Shown here: positions 18,786-29,053 of the stretch, one piece after another
Numbering within the stretch: position 1 is the stretch's first letter
Layout of the letters: every line of letters starts with the position of its first letter
Source: Muscardinus avellanarius
Lineage: Eukaryota; Chordata; Mammalia; Rodentia; Gliridae
DNA length: 64,000 nucleotides
Assembly (NCBI GenBank): GCA_963383645.1
Contig: OY726573.1
Location: 13,210,989 to 13,274,988, forward strand
Direction: 5' to 3'
Position numbers and translations under genes: made by a program
The notes under the pieces: model-generated
Seen by the model: only the letters and a program-made list of their open reading frames with translations
What the model was told of the DNA's origin: nothing
Databases searched by the model: none

Positions 18786-21640
18786 GAGGGGTTAGGCGGG
18801 CGCCGGGGCCAGTGGCCGACATTGGAGCTTGCTGTGAGGCAGGGCCACTACTGAGGCCTCCGTGGCCGGGATTGGAACCTGCAGAGGGGTTAGACCGATG
18901 CTGGGGCCAGCGAGGCCGGCATTGGAGCCTGCCATGATGCAAGGCTTGTGCTAGGGCCTCCGAGGTCGGGTCTGGAACTTGCTGAGGGGTTAGGCCGGTG
19001 CTGGGGTCAGCGAGGCCGGCATCGGAGCCTGCCGTGAGGCAAGGCCAGTGTTGGGGCCCCCGAGGACGGGACTGGAGCCTGCTGAGGGGTTAGGCCGGTG
19101 CTGGGGCCAGCGAGGCTGGCATCAGAGCCTGCCATGAGGCAAGGCCGGTACTTGGGCCTCCGAGGCCAGGATAAGAGCCTGCCGAGGGGTTAGGCCGGTG
19201 CTGGGGCCTCCGAGGCCAGGATAAGAGCCTGCTGAGGGGTTAGACCGGTGCTGGGGCCAGCGAGGCCGGCATCGGAGCCTGCCTTGAGGCAAGGCCGGTA
19301 CTGGGGCCTCCGAGGCCAGGACAAGAGCCTGCCGAGGGGTTAGGCCGGTGCTGGGGCCAGCGAGGCCGGCATCGGAGCCTGCCGTGAGGCAAGGCCGGTA
19401 CTGGGGCCTCCGAGGCCAGGATAAGAGCTTGCCGAGGGGTTAGGCCGGTGCTGGGACCAGCCAGGCCGGCATCGGAGCCTGCCGTGAGGCAAGGCCAGTA
19501 CTGGGGCCTCCGAGGCCGGGATCGGAGCCTGCCGAGGGGTTAGGCCGCTGCTGGGGCCAGTGAGGCCGGCATCGGAGCCTGCCGTGAGGCAAGGCCGGTA
19601 CTGGGGCCTCCGAGGCCAGGATAAGAGCCTGCTGAGGGGTTAGGCCGGTGCTGGGGCCAGCGAGGCCGGCATCGGAGCCTGCCTTGAGGCAAGGCCGGTA
19701 CTGGGGCCTCGAGGCCAGGATAAGAGCCTGCCGAGGGGTTAGGCCGGTGCTGGGGCCAGCGAGGCCGGCATCGGAGCCTGCCGTGAGGCAAGGCCGGTAC
19801 TGGGGCCTCCGAGGCCAGGATAAGAGCTTGCCGAGGGGTTAGGCCGGTGCTGGGACCAGCGAGGCCGGCATCGGAGCCTGCCGTGAGGCAAGGCCAGTAC
19901 TGGGGCCTCCGAGGCCAGGATAAGAGCTTGCCGAGGGGTTAGGCCGGTGCTGGGGCCAGCGAGGCCGGCATCGGAGCCTGCCATGAGGCAAGGCCGGTAC
20001 TGGGGCCTCCGAGGCCAGGATAAGAGCCTGCCAAGGGGCTAGGCCGGTGCTGGGGCCAGCGAGGCCGGCATCGGAGCCTGCCTTGAGGCATGACCAGTGC
20101 TGGGGCCTCCGAGGCTGGGATCGGAGCCTGCCGAGGGGTTAGGCCGCTGCTGGGGCCAGCGAGGCCGGCATCGGAGCCTGCCGTGAGGCAAGGCCTGTAC
20201 TGGGGCCTCCGAGGCCAGGATAAGAGCCTGCTGAGGGGTTAGGCCGGTGCTGGGGCCATTGAGGCCGGCATCGGAGCCTGCCTTGAGGCAAGGCCGGTAC
20301 TGGGGCCTCTAGGCCAGAATAAGAGCCTGCCAAGGGGTTAGGCCGGTGCTGGGGCCAGCGAGGCCGGCATCGGAGCCTGCCGTGAGGCAAGGCCGGTACT
20401 GGGGCCTCCGAGGCCAGGATAAGAGCTTGCCGAGGGGTTAGGCCGGTGCTGGGGCCAACGAGGCCGGCAGCGGAGCCTGCCGTGAGGCATGACCAGTGCT
20501 GGGGCCTCCGAGGCCGGGATCGGAGCATGCCGAGGGGTTAGGCCGGTGCTGGGGCCAGCGAGGCCGGCATCGGAGCCTGCCGTGAGGCAAGGCCAGTACT
20601 GGGGCCTCCGAGGCCAGGATAAGAGCCTGCCAAGGGGTTAGGCCGGTGCTGGGGCCATCGAGGCCGGCATTGGAGCCTGCCTTGAGGCATGACCAGTGCT
20701 GGGGCCTCCGAGGCCGGGATCGGAGCCTGCCGAGGGGTTAGGCCGCTGCTGGGGCCAGCGAGGCCGGCATCGGAGCCTGCCGTGAGGCAAGGCCGGTACT
20801 GGGGCCTCGAGGCCAGGATAAGAGCCTGCCGAGGGGTTAGGCCGGTGCTGGGGCCAGCGAGGCCGGCATCGGAGCCTGCCGTGAGGCAAGGCCGGTACTG
20901 GGGCCTCCGAGGCCAGGATAAGAGCTTGCCGAGAGGTTAGGCCGGTGCTGGGGCCAACGAGGCCGGCAGCGGAGCCTGCCGTGAGGCATGACCAGTCCTG
21001 GGGCCTCCGAGGCCGGGATCGGAGCATGCCGAGGGGTTAGGCCGGTGCTGGGGCCAGCCAGGCCGGCATCGGAGCCTGCCGTGAGGCAAGGCCGGTACTG
21101 GGGCCTCTGAGGCCAGGATAAGAGCCTGCCAAGGGGCTAGGCCGGTGCTGGGGCCAGCGAGGCCGGCATCGGAGCCTGCCTTGAGGCATGACCAGTGCTG
21201 GGGCCTCCGAGGCCGGGATCGGAGCCTGCCGAGGGGTTAGGCCGCTGCTGGGGCCAGCGAGGCTGGCATCGGAGCCTGCCGTGAGGCAAGGCCGGTACTG
21301 GGGCCTCCGAGGCCAGGATAAGAGCCTGCCGAGGGGTTAGGCCGGTGCTGGGGCCAGTGAGGCCGGCATCGGAGCCTGCCGTGAGGCATTACCAGTGTTG
21401 GGGCCTCCGAGGCCGGGATTGGAATCCTGCCAAGGGGTTAGACCGGTGCAGGGGCCAATGGCCAGCATCGGAGCCTGGCGTGAGGCAAGTTCACTCCTGC
21501 GGCCTCCAAGGTCGGGACCAAAGCCAGCTTAGGGGTTTGACCGGTTCAGGGGCCAGCGAGACCAGAACTGGGTCCTCCCATGAGGCAAGGCCGCTGCGTG
21601 AGCCAGCGAGGTCTGGATCAGTCCACTGAGTAGCCAGGCC
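18786..21640 (+). repeat. GC-rich tandem array 2 (VNTR), ~100-bp units of two ~50-bp halves
   Basis: The word GAGGGGTTAG recurs about every 100 bp (18786, 18884, 18984, 19084, 19184, 19234, 19334, 19434 and on to 21331). One 50-bp step at 19184-19234 fits loss of a half unit. Each unit has two related halves, GGCCGGTGCTGGGGCC... and GGCCGGTACTGGGGCC..., so an ancestral ~50-bp repeat dimerised. The variant GGCCGCTGCTGG returns at 19543, 20142, 20741 and 21240, revealing 500-600-bp superunits. The last units decay toward 21640. Confidence 0.95.
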
Positions 21641-22030
21641 ACTACTGGGACCATCAAGAGTGGGATTGGTACTTGCAACGCAGCATGCACAGAGAAATAT
21701 CGCAGAAAATATAAATCAGACGCTTCTCTTAATCAGCAATAACTAGGAGGAAAAGGGCAACAGGAAGAGGTTGAGCTATAGAAAGGGCCCTATAGTGAAG
21801 CAACTAATGTGATCAATCAGAGGGTATGTAATACTGGAGGACGGAGCCTCTTTAAAATGCAGGAGGTACATAAACAAATGTATCAAAGTAAATCACCAAA
21901 GAAGTGTGGGATGGAGGGAGGGGGAGGGAATGGGACGGGGGCTGGAGGAGGGCTAATTGGATGATGTGTGCTTGTATATCCTCTCAAGTCTTGTACTCCA
22001 ATGTGATTGATATATGACTACAATGCACCA
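21641..22030 (+). mobile_element. 3' body of composite element, L1-3'UTR-like end
   Basis: From 21876 it aligns by eye with the complement of 12815-12962: ATCAA...AATC...AAG, a purine-rich GGGAGGGGGAGGGA tract, GTGTGC-TGTA, and the terminal TATATGACTACAATGCACC, against TATATAACTACAATGCATC in the L1. A G-rich polypurine tract is a known hallmark of mammalian L1 3'UTRs. 21641-21875 is unassigned. Confidence 0.75.
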
Positions 22031-22151
22031 ATTTAAAAAATAAATTAATTAAAAAAAATAAATAAATAAATTACCAAAAAAAAAATAAAGTGTATGATGA
22101 TGAAAAAAAAAATAAATAAATAAATTTTCCTTTAAAAAAAAAAAAAAAAAA
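22031..22151 (+). repeat. A-rich 3' tail of composite element
   Basis: AATTTAAAAAATAAATT-type sequence with three AATAAATAAATA blocks and a final A-run merging into the right target duplication. The complex tail suggests repeated slippage or use of several polyadenylation signals. Confidence 0.9.
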
Positions 22152-22169
22152 AAAAGCAGGAAGGTCTAG
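22152..22169 (+). repeat. right target-site duplication
   Basis: Exact copy of 17271-17288 immediately after the poly-A tail; the flank continues as ACTGGAGATGTGG. Confidence 0.95.
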
Positions 22170-22217
22170 ACTGGAGATGTGGCTGTGGGCTTTGAGGAGG
22201 AGGAGAAATCCAAGACC

Positions 22218-22418
22218 CATGTGTGCGTGCGCGCATGTGTTCACAGGGGACTTAACCCAGGGGCATTCTACCCTTGAGCTGTATACCCAGCCCTACTTTA
22301 TTCTTTGTTTTGAAGCAAAGTCTCACTAAATCACCATGCTCTGGCATCAAACCTGAAATCCTCCTGACCCAGCCTCCCAAGAAGTGGAATTACAGGTGTG
22401 TGCCACCACGCCCAGCTT
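22218..22418 (-). mobile_element. antisense B1-dID SINE
   Basis: A (GTGCGC)-type tail precedes TTAACCCAGGGGCATTCTACC; B1 ends CCACCACGCCCAGC. Confidence 0.88.
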
Positions 22419-22654
22419 CAAGATAACATTTTGTATATATATAGAAAAAAACTTGTAAACTCATTATATACGGAGAAGAAGTCAGGAGTTGAGGATGCTT
22501 CAAGATTCCACTCTTAGGTGATAGAGTGACGAGAGTCCTGTTGCTTGAGATGTGTCTGGGTGGTTGCTTGGCATGCTTCCAGGACCTGCCTGGCAAAAAC
22601 TAAAGGCAACATTCTGTTGCAGGGCTGACTGGCGGCATGCTCCTAGCTTCTCGC

Positions 22655-22760
22655 TGCATCTGAGCTGAGAGCCTTGTGTGCATGACCCTCTCCTCATTCA
22701 TAAAGTGGATCTAATAACGCTTAGTTGATAGATCATTGCGTCAAGGGCTAAGCATGGTGC
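22655..22760 (+). mobile_element. MIR fragment
   Basis: CTCATTCATAAAGTGGATC, then GGGCTAAGCATGGTGCCGGG follow the MIR 3' half. Confidence 0.65.
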
Positions 22761-22794
22761 CGGGCACAGAAGAGACACCACGGAATGATGAGGA

Positions 22795-22900
22795 AGGATT
22801 CCAGGGTTCTAGCCACAGTTTGGCCACTTGCAAATTGTACAATCTCAGTCTAGTTGCTTCAACCCACTGGACCTTAGCTCGCATCTGTGAAATGAAGGGG
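22795..22900 (+). mobile_element. MIR fragment
   Basis: TTTGGCCACTTGCAAATTG, then CACTGGACCTTAGCTCGCATC and GTGAAATGAAGGG correspond to the MIR core. Confidence 0.7.
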
Positions 22901-22977
22901 AAATGCCATGTCTCGGAATTAGACCAGAGAGTTAGATTAGAAAATATATATGTCAAGGGCTAATATAGAACATGGTT

Positions 22978-23056
22978 ATTGTTTGGTTGTTTGGTTGGTT
23001 GGTTGGTCGGTTGGTTGGGTTTGTTTGGTTGTTGTTTTTGTGGTTTTGTTTAAATG
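22978..23056 (+). repeat. (TTGG)n/(TTTG)n tract
   Basis: Imperfect GGTT repeats with interruptions. Confidence 0.85.
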
Positions 23057-23185
23057 AAAGGAGCATAGTCCTCCTCTAGAGAAGAAGAAAATCCTGGTGA
23101 CTCCTCCTGCCTTTTCCTGGAAGCAGAAGCCTGGATGGGTGACCTAGACTCCAGCAATCAGAGGTACCTGCTCTTAGGCTTTGTG

Positions 23186-23400
23186 TGTGTGAGGGGACAG
23201 GGAGAGTACTAGGGATTGAATCCAGGGGCATTCCGTCTTCAAGATACACCCCAGATCTATTTTATTTTATTTTTTGTTTTGAAACAGGTTCTTTCTAGGT
23301 TGATGAGAGTCTTTCTGAGGCTGTCCTCACACTTATGACCTTCCTGTCTCAGCCTCCCAGGGACTCGGATGACTAGCAGGCACCACCACACCCGGCTTGC
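23186..23400 (-). mobile_element. antisense B1-dID SINE
   Basis: GGGATTGAATCCAGGGGC, TTTTGAAACAGGTTCTTTC and B1 ending CACCACACCCGGC. Confidence 0.87.
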
Positions 23401-24571
23401 TCCTAGATTAGAAGGAGGATGAAGACCAGAATTTGAGCAAAGAAAGGAGATTCTAGAGTGGCCCTAGTGCCAGCCTCAGTGTCCAGCGTCCAGGCCAGAG
23501 GGGTCAGCTGTGGACTCTCTGGCCTCCAGAAGTTTAAGGTAACGGCAGCCACTTCACCAATCTTATGGTGTGACTTTTTTGTTCTTTGACCGCAGAGCAT
23601 CATTTTGCTCCTGTTTACTTGTTTTGTCTGGTTACCTAAGCTTTCTGAGAAATCTTAGAACTACCCTAATAGCCTTACAAATTTGTTTTTCCTTCTTTAA
23701 TCAGCTTCAGGCATTGTCTGCACTTATAACTGGGATCCTGACTCCACAAGTGCCCAGCCTACCGCTCAGCCCGTCCTGGGAATTTAATATTGGCTTCTTT
23801 TCCCCCTTGACTCCTTATTCTCAGATTCTTCCCTCTGACCCAGGTTTTGTTCTAAATAAATGGCGTTCTAATCAGTGGAAGGAAAGCCATTGTAAGAAAT
23901 ACATGGGATTGCGCCCTCCCTCAAGAGCTCGTCCACTATTCCGCACTAGAGATCACTCCACAGGCTCATAAACCTGGGGACGGAGAAAGCGCAGCAAGGC
24001 AGTTTTTGAAAAGTTTTCAAGTTTTGAGTGCAAACATAAACTTGTCCACCCAGCCCCCAAACCGATGACCAGGAGGCTCAGTGATTAAAAGCAGACTTTG
24101 GAGGGACCAAGAAACAGAATGGCCCATTTACACAGCAGTGGTCTTTTGGATTCCGTAAACGGATAGGCCTAATTAACTCCGGAGAAGAGGTAGAGTGTAA
24201 AATGATCTGTGGGTTCATGGGAGGTTTGCTTAATTCACGGGTAACAGAATCGCATCGGATGCTAAAGAGGATGCTGGGGAGTTTTAGGGAACACGTCCTT
24301 GGTATTCTTGGATGGACATCGCCACCGGCTTCTTCAAAACACCCTATGAGCAACTCAGAGATGGACCACGGGGTTGACTGGTTCACTGAGGGACCACAGG
24401 AGTCATTTAGTCCAAGGATCCCTCCCTCCAGTCCAATAATGGGAGCGTCTCAAGCAGCCAGGGCAAACAGTGATGAGTCTCTGGCCGACCAGCCTCTGCT
24501 GAAAGTGTTCAGTGATGGAGTAAAGGACCGAGAAGAATGGCGTCCCCAGAATCCACCCATCTCTCCTCCAC
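23401..24571. other. no repeat or gene assigned
   Basis: About 1.2 kb without a repeat I recognise. A + frame open from about 24084 through 24560 continues into the triplet-rich tract and the next SINE. A 160-codon open run is not surprising in 64 kb, and no domain is recognised. Confidence 0.4.
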
Positions 24572-24618
24572 TTCCTCTTCCTCCTCCACTTCCTCCTCTT
24601 CCTCCTCCTCCTCCTCCT

Positions 24619-24652
<34 letters not shown>

Positions 24653-24690
24653 CTCCTCCACTTCCTCCTCCTCCTCCTCCATCTTCTTCT
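24572..24690 (+). repeat. (CCT)n/(CTTCCT)n tract
   Basis: About 120 bp of pyrimidines, mostly CCT and CTT triplets. It gives an artefactual Pro-rich frame. Confidence 0.93.
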
Positions 24691-24868
24691 GTGTGCATGG
24701 TACTGGAAGCTGAACCCAGGGGCATTCTACTTCTGAGCTACATCCCCATCCCTTTTAAAATTTTTAAACAGGATCTTGCTAAGTTACTGAGGCTGGCCTC
24801 GAACCTGAAATCCTGTCTCGGCCTCCCAAGTGCTGGGATTACAAGCGTGCACTCTCATGCCAGGTTCT
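24691..24868 (-). mobile_element. antisense B1-dID SINE
   Basis: GGTACTGGAAGCTGAACCC, AAACAGGATCTTGCTAAG, then CTCGGCCTCCCAAGTGCTGG. Confidence 0.9.
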
Positions 24869-25014
24869 AGTTCTCTCCTTATGGAAGTCTCTCTCCCCAC
24901 CCCTCCCCAGTGTGTGAATCTTGAGGGGATGGTCAGTCCTGCCATCCCTTGGCCAAATCAGATTCATCAGACTCTTACTCCGTGAATTTTGGATGTTTAT
25001 GCTAAAGTTAAGAT

Positions 25015-25093
25015 TGTGTGCGTGCGTGCACACACACGCACTGGGAATTAAACCCAGAGACATTCTACCTCCAAGCTACACCCCCAGCCTGGT
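25015..25093 (-). mobile_element. antisense lone dID monomer
   Basis: ACTGGGAATTAAACCCAGAG to TACACCCCCAGCC, preceded by (GTGC)/(CA) repeats, with no B1 attached. Confidence 0.85.
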
Positions 25094-25195
25094 TCCTGAT
25101 TTCATAAATAATCACTTCTTTAGCATCAAAATTATGCTACTGGATTATATGTATTATCAACTAAAAATAATTTTTAAATTTTGGGGTCATTTCTA

Positions 25196-25428
25196 GCCAG
25201 GCATGGTAGTAAACAAATGTAATAATCCCAGTACTTGGGAGGCTGAAACAGGAGGATCGCAGGTTTTAGGACAGCCTTGGCAGTGTATTGAGACTCTCAG
25301 ACATCTAGCGAGATCCTGTTTCAAAAACAAAACCAAAAAGGGTTGGGGGTATAACTCAGAGGTAGAATGCCCCTGGGTTCAATCCCCAGTACTGTACACA
25401 CACACATATGCATGCATACACACCAAAA
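25196..25428 (+). mobile_element. B1-dID SINE
   Basis: AGCCAGGCATGGTAG head, GGGGGTATAACTCAGAGG dID and a CA-rich tail. Confidence 0.92.
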
Positions 25429-25434
25429 ACGTGT

Positions 25435-26245
25435 TTCTTCATTATGTAAACAACACATAAGCTCATAATCTTTATAGAAAATTAGAAAATACAACTAAAC
25501 CAAAAGGAAAAAACTTATGATAACCCCCCTCTCCTGGTGATAATTACTATGAACATATTATTGTAAAATCCTCCAGACTCTTTTCTGTGGCTATCATATT
25601 GCCTTTTTTTTTTTTCTATTGAAAACATAGTATTCCAATGCATACTGTATATTTAATTTGAAATTTCTGGGCAAATAATTGGATTATTTGTAGTTTTCTG
25701 CATGTTTTGTTTTGGCTTGTTGGTATTTGTTTTTTGTGGCACTGGGGAGAGAACCCAGGGGCATTCTACCTCCAAGCTACACTCCCAGCCCTATTTTTTT
25801 TTTATTCTTTATTTTTGAAACAGGGTTTCACTGAGTATGGAGGATCTCACTAAGGAGCTGAGGCTGGCCACAAACCTGCGACCCTCCCGTCTCCGCCTGC
25901 AGAAGTACTGGGATTACAAGCATGCGCTAACAGGCCCCCACCCCCGCTAATCCAGCCCTATTTTTTATCCTTTATTTTGAAACAGGGTTTCACTAAGTTG
26001 CGGAGGCTGGCCTTGAACCTGCAATCCTCCTGTCTTAACCTTCCAAGTACTGGGATTTACAAGCATGTGTCACCGTGCCCAGCTTCAAACTAATGCCTTA
26101 AAAAACAGCCTATCCACCTGTGTTTGTATACTTGTCTGATGGTTTCTTAATCACCTACAGGTGGAATTTCTGGGTCAAAGTATGTATTTTCTTATGCAGC
26201 TTTTAATTACATACCACTAAATTACCCTCTGGAAATTAATTTACA
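25435..26245 (-). mobile_element. L1M-type fossil, interrupted by SINEs
   Basis: Left part (AATCCTCCAGACTCTTTTC, GTATTCCAATGCATACTG) and right part (GGTGGAATTTCTGGGTCAAAG, AATTACCCTCTGG) follow antisense old-L1 3' sequence and are separated by SINE 25725-26085. Confidence 0.65.
25725..26085 (-). mobile_element. antisense dID-B1 SINE plus second B1
   Basis: GAGAACCCAGGGGCATTC dID, first B1 to about 25940, then another TTTATTTTGAAACAGGG and B1 to 26085. Confidence 0.85.
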
Positions 26246-26760
26246 CTTCCATTATTTATTTACAAAAGGTCTCAGATGCCTATAATTTCCCCACGTGATC
26301 TTGCCAAGCCAGGTGTCTTCTATAACAGTAAATGATTTTAAGGTAAACAATACTTTAATTTTACCTAATTGGCTCCAGCCCCTCATCTCTACCTGTTGAC
26401 ATGAGGACATGAGGATTCAGCCAGGTATAGGGTTACTCTTCCATTCTGGGCTTGTGCCATCTGTAAATCTGACCGATGACCCTGCTCTATATAAATGACA
26501 GACTGCTGTTCTGAACAGAATAAAGCCATGAACTGGGTCCCATGGCAATCTGCTGTGCATGTCTTCGGCCTGAGTGATCATCTCCTGCACACCCACCTAA
26601 CAGTTCTGCGGCAGGCTGCATCTCAAGCCACCCCTCTCCTTGGACCAGCCCACAGCCTGGCAGCAAATGAGGTCATAGCTGGCTTTACTGGACCGGGCTC
26701 CTACAGCATCCAATGTCTGCACTTACTGGTCAATATCCAAGAATGGGCTGGTGGCGAGAT
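26246..26760. other. LTR-like fragment, unclassified
   Basis: CTCTATATAAATGACAG near 26486 and AGAATAAAGCC near 26517 look like a TATA and polyadenylation pair of an LTR. TGTTGAC at 26394 and CCTAACA ending 26602 are possible ends, but no matching target duplication is seen. Confidence 0.35.
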
Positions 26761-26761
26761 A

Positions 26762-27216
26762 TTGTTAGAATCTTTTTTTTTTTCTCAGTACTGGGAATGG
26801 AACCCAGGGGCATTGTACCTTTGACCTACACCCTTAGCTCTATTTTTTACCCTATTTATTTATTTATTTATTTATTTATTTTAGTGGTACTGGGGTTCCT
26901 GGAAGCCTGGCTACCTCCGGGCTACACTCCCAGACCTAATTTTTTAAAAATATTTTCAGTTGGAAACAGGGTCTCTTAAGCCAGCACGGCTGGCTTCGAA
27001 CCTGCGCTATCCTCCTGTCTCTGCCTCCCAAGTGCGGGGATTAGAAGCGTGCGCCACCACGCCCAGTCCCTTTTTATTTTTGAAACAGGGTCTCACTGAA
27101 TTGCAAAGGCCTTGCTCAGTAGCTGAGGCTGTCTGCGAACCACGCTCCTCCGGTCTCTGCCTCTCGAATGCTGGGATTGCAAGCGTGCGCCACCACGCCC
27201 GGCTTGTTAGAATCTT
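26762..27216 (-). mobile_element. antisense B1-dID SINE hosting a nested SINE
   Basis: Perfect 13-bp target duplication TTGTTAGAATCTT at 26762-26774 and 27204-27216 encloses outer dID (to about 26850), an inner complete SINE, and outer B1 (27068-27203). The inner element sits in the outer linker after a (TTTA)n tract. Confidence 0.93.
26882..27067 (-). mobile_element. nested antisense B1-dID SINE, hairpin subfamily
   Basis: GGTACTGGGGTTCCTGGAAG, TCTCTTAAGCCAGCACGG, ending CCACCACGCCCAGT. Confidence 0.92.
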
Positions 27217-27360
27217 CTTTACACCCATGTACACTACGGAGATGAAACACATGCTAACCTTTATCATATTTTTTTAGTCATATCTTTCTTTCCATTTTTT
27301 AGGAAATAGAATTTTTTTTAGGAAACAGAATGTGGCTTTTATTGTGGTTGTTTTGTTTTG

Positions 27361-27562
27361 TTTGGGGTACAGAGGATTGAACCCAGGAGCATTCTACCTC
27401 CAAGCTACAACCTCAGCCCTTTTTGTAAAAAAGTTTTTGTTTTTCAGAATTTCACTAGGTTGCAGAGAATCTTGCTAAGTTGCTGAGGCTGATCTCTGAA
27501 ACTGCGTTCCTTCTATCTTGGCCTAAGTACTGGAATAAGAGGACTGCACCACCACCCCTGGC
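27361..27562 (-). mobile_element. antisense B1-dID SINE, diverged
   Basis: GAGGATTGAACCCAGGAGC, then AATTTCACTAGGTTGCAG and a weak B1 head. Confidence 0.8.
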
Positions 27563-27859
27563 AACAGACTGTCTTAATACCACTGGAGTGAAATTCCCAC
27601 CCATGGCCCTGACCCTCAAAGGAAGGAATATGTTCGTTCTCTTGCAGGTTGTATTTTCAGTGCACTTTAATATACCCGTAAATAATCACATTACGGACAT
27701 TTGCATTTGAAATTTTTGCCTTACTGTCACAGACTCGCTAACAACTGCCAAACTTTTGGGTATGAAGTAGTTCCTTGAGATCAGTTTTTATTCCCCTGAT
27801 TGTTATTAGGGCATCTTTTCAGAAGCTTTTCCTTTATTTTTAATTTCTTTATTTTTAAT

Positions 27860-28745
27860 TTCAGCTTTCAAGATGGCCCCTGTGGCCCCCACATCAAGGT
27901 AGTCACACTTTGGTAAGGTCTCCTTCAGCATCATGCCAGGGTTGGTCTATACAACCAACAAAATACGGTAGAAGAGCTGATATATCACTTCTGAGATGGA
28001 GATGCAAGAAACACTGTGGTTTCTATCATGATCATTCTTTCTCTCTTGTATCTCTCAGTCTAGGGAGGCCAGTGACTATCTAAATCAACCCTTAGGAAGG
28101 TTCTGATAAGTCGGGTCCCTCTGCTCCCCCACATGATCTCACAGCAAAAGCAGGAGGTGGAACCCTGGAGGCAGAGATATCGCGAGATATCGTGAGTTCA
28201 GGTGCCTCCAGACTCCAAACACCGCGAGACTACAGATGTCGCGAGAGAAACGGAGTTCCCATGCTTAGTCCCGCCCCCAAAGTACCTGCTTACAAGAAGT
28301 ACTTCCGCCCAGCCACGTGGGCAACTCAGCAGGCTGATCTGGGCTACATGGCTTGACTCTCCAGGAGGGTGGCTCATGGGTCCCCTGACCAACTGACCTC
28401 GCTCCAAACCCTGAAGGTGCTGAGATGCCCAGGTATTTGATTCTTACAATTAAAAGCAGATTTTCTGATACCTCGCTGGCCGCTTGCCTCCTTTGTAATC
28501 TTTTGCCTCTTTTGGAATTTTTACAGGTTCACAGGGCAAGAAACTGTGTAGCCAGAAGAAACTGAGTTTTCCAGGAAACAGCTACTTGAGGTGAGTACTG
28601 ATTACTGGCAGCCCCAGCCGACATCTTAGGTACAACCTCGCAAAAGACCCTACAACTATCCAGCGAAGACACTGCCCAGTTCCTGACCCACTGTGAGATG
28701 ATAGAGCTTAGTTGTTTTAAGCTGCTAAGTATAGAGGTAATTTTT
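27860..28745 (+). mobile_element. MLT1-type MaLR LTR, interrupted
   Basis: The left (CTTTCAAGATGGCCCC to about 28155) and right (TTCACAGGGCAAGAAAC through CAGCCCCAGCCGACATC to CTTAGTTGTTTTAAGCTGC) parts match the order of MLT1 LTRs; a similar copy lies at 36270-36775. The middle is a separate CpG-rich insertion. Confidence 0.7.
28158..28525 (+). mobile_element. CpG-rich LTR-like insertion with TCGCGAGA motifs
   Basis: The segment starts TGGAACCCTGG and ends TTTTTACA (TG...CA) inside the MLT1. It holds ATATCGCGAGATATCG at about 28178, CCGCGAGAC and TGTCGCGAGAG near 28237. TCTCGCGAGA-type words are known promoter elements bound by BANP. The target duplication is unclear. Confidence 0.5.
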
Positions 28746-29053
28746 TTTTTTAATGCAGCAACCAATAAGTAAAACAAAATTTTAGGTCATTTCTCAATTG
28801 TGTTATTTTTCTTTTTCATATTAACTTGTGGGATTTTATTCTAGACTAATCCTTTTTTTTTTTTAGCTCTAAAGAATACAAATATATTTTCCAAAACTTG
28901 GCTTAAATTTTCACTGTATTCATGATGCTATTTAATAAGTAAAGACTTAAAACCTACTATAATCAAAGTTGCCAATTTATGTTCCTTTATCTTTAAGCCT
29001 TCCTCATCTGCTTCATAAAATCCTTCATTACATTGGTATAAAAAGAGTCTTTG

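Larger units (their letters stand above)
17289..22151 (+). mobile_element. composite SVA-like VNTR retroposon
   Basis: A 4.86-kb insertion with an 18-bp perfect target-site duplication, an A-rich 3' end and an L1-type target. Order 5' to 3': array of eight ~125-bp GC-rich units (17289-18282); non-repetitive linker (18283-18785); array of about 28 units of ~100 bp (18786-21640); a single-copy 3' region (21641-21875); a segment homologous to the 3' end of the L1 at 12.8 kb (21876-22030); an A-rich tail (22031-22151). No intact reverse transcriptase or ORF1 is visible, so it must have been mobilised in trans. The layout parallels SVA and LAVA of apes, but none of its parts resembles Alu, HERV-K or the SVA VNTR. 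It could alternatively be an internally deleted L1 whose 5'UTR contains both arrays. The exact duplication suggests a young insertion. Confidence 0.88.

Noticed and set aside
19540..21027. Several 80-130-codon frames, both strands, rich in Pro/Arg/Gly
   Set aside because: Translations of the 100-bp VNTR in different frames; the same pattern appears on both strands.
17289..21640. CRISPR-like array
   Set aside because: Units are 100-125 bp, directly adjacent, without unique spacers; the genome is mammalian.
24084..24870. Long + frame ending in a proline-rich stretch
   Set aside because: The Pro part is (CCT)n and the end is an antisense SINE; the preceding 160 open codons are within chance expectation for 64 kb in six frames and show no domain.
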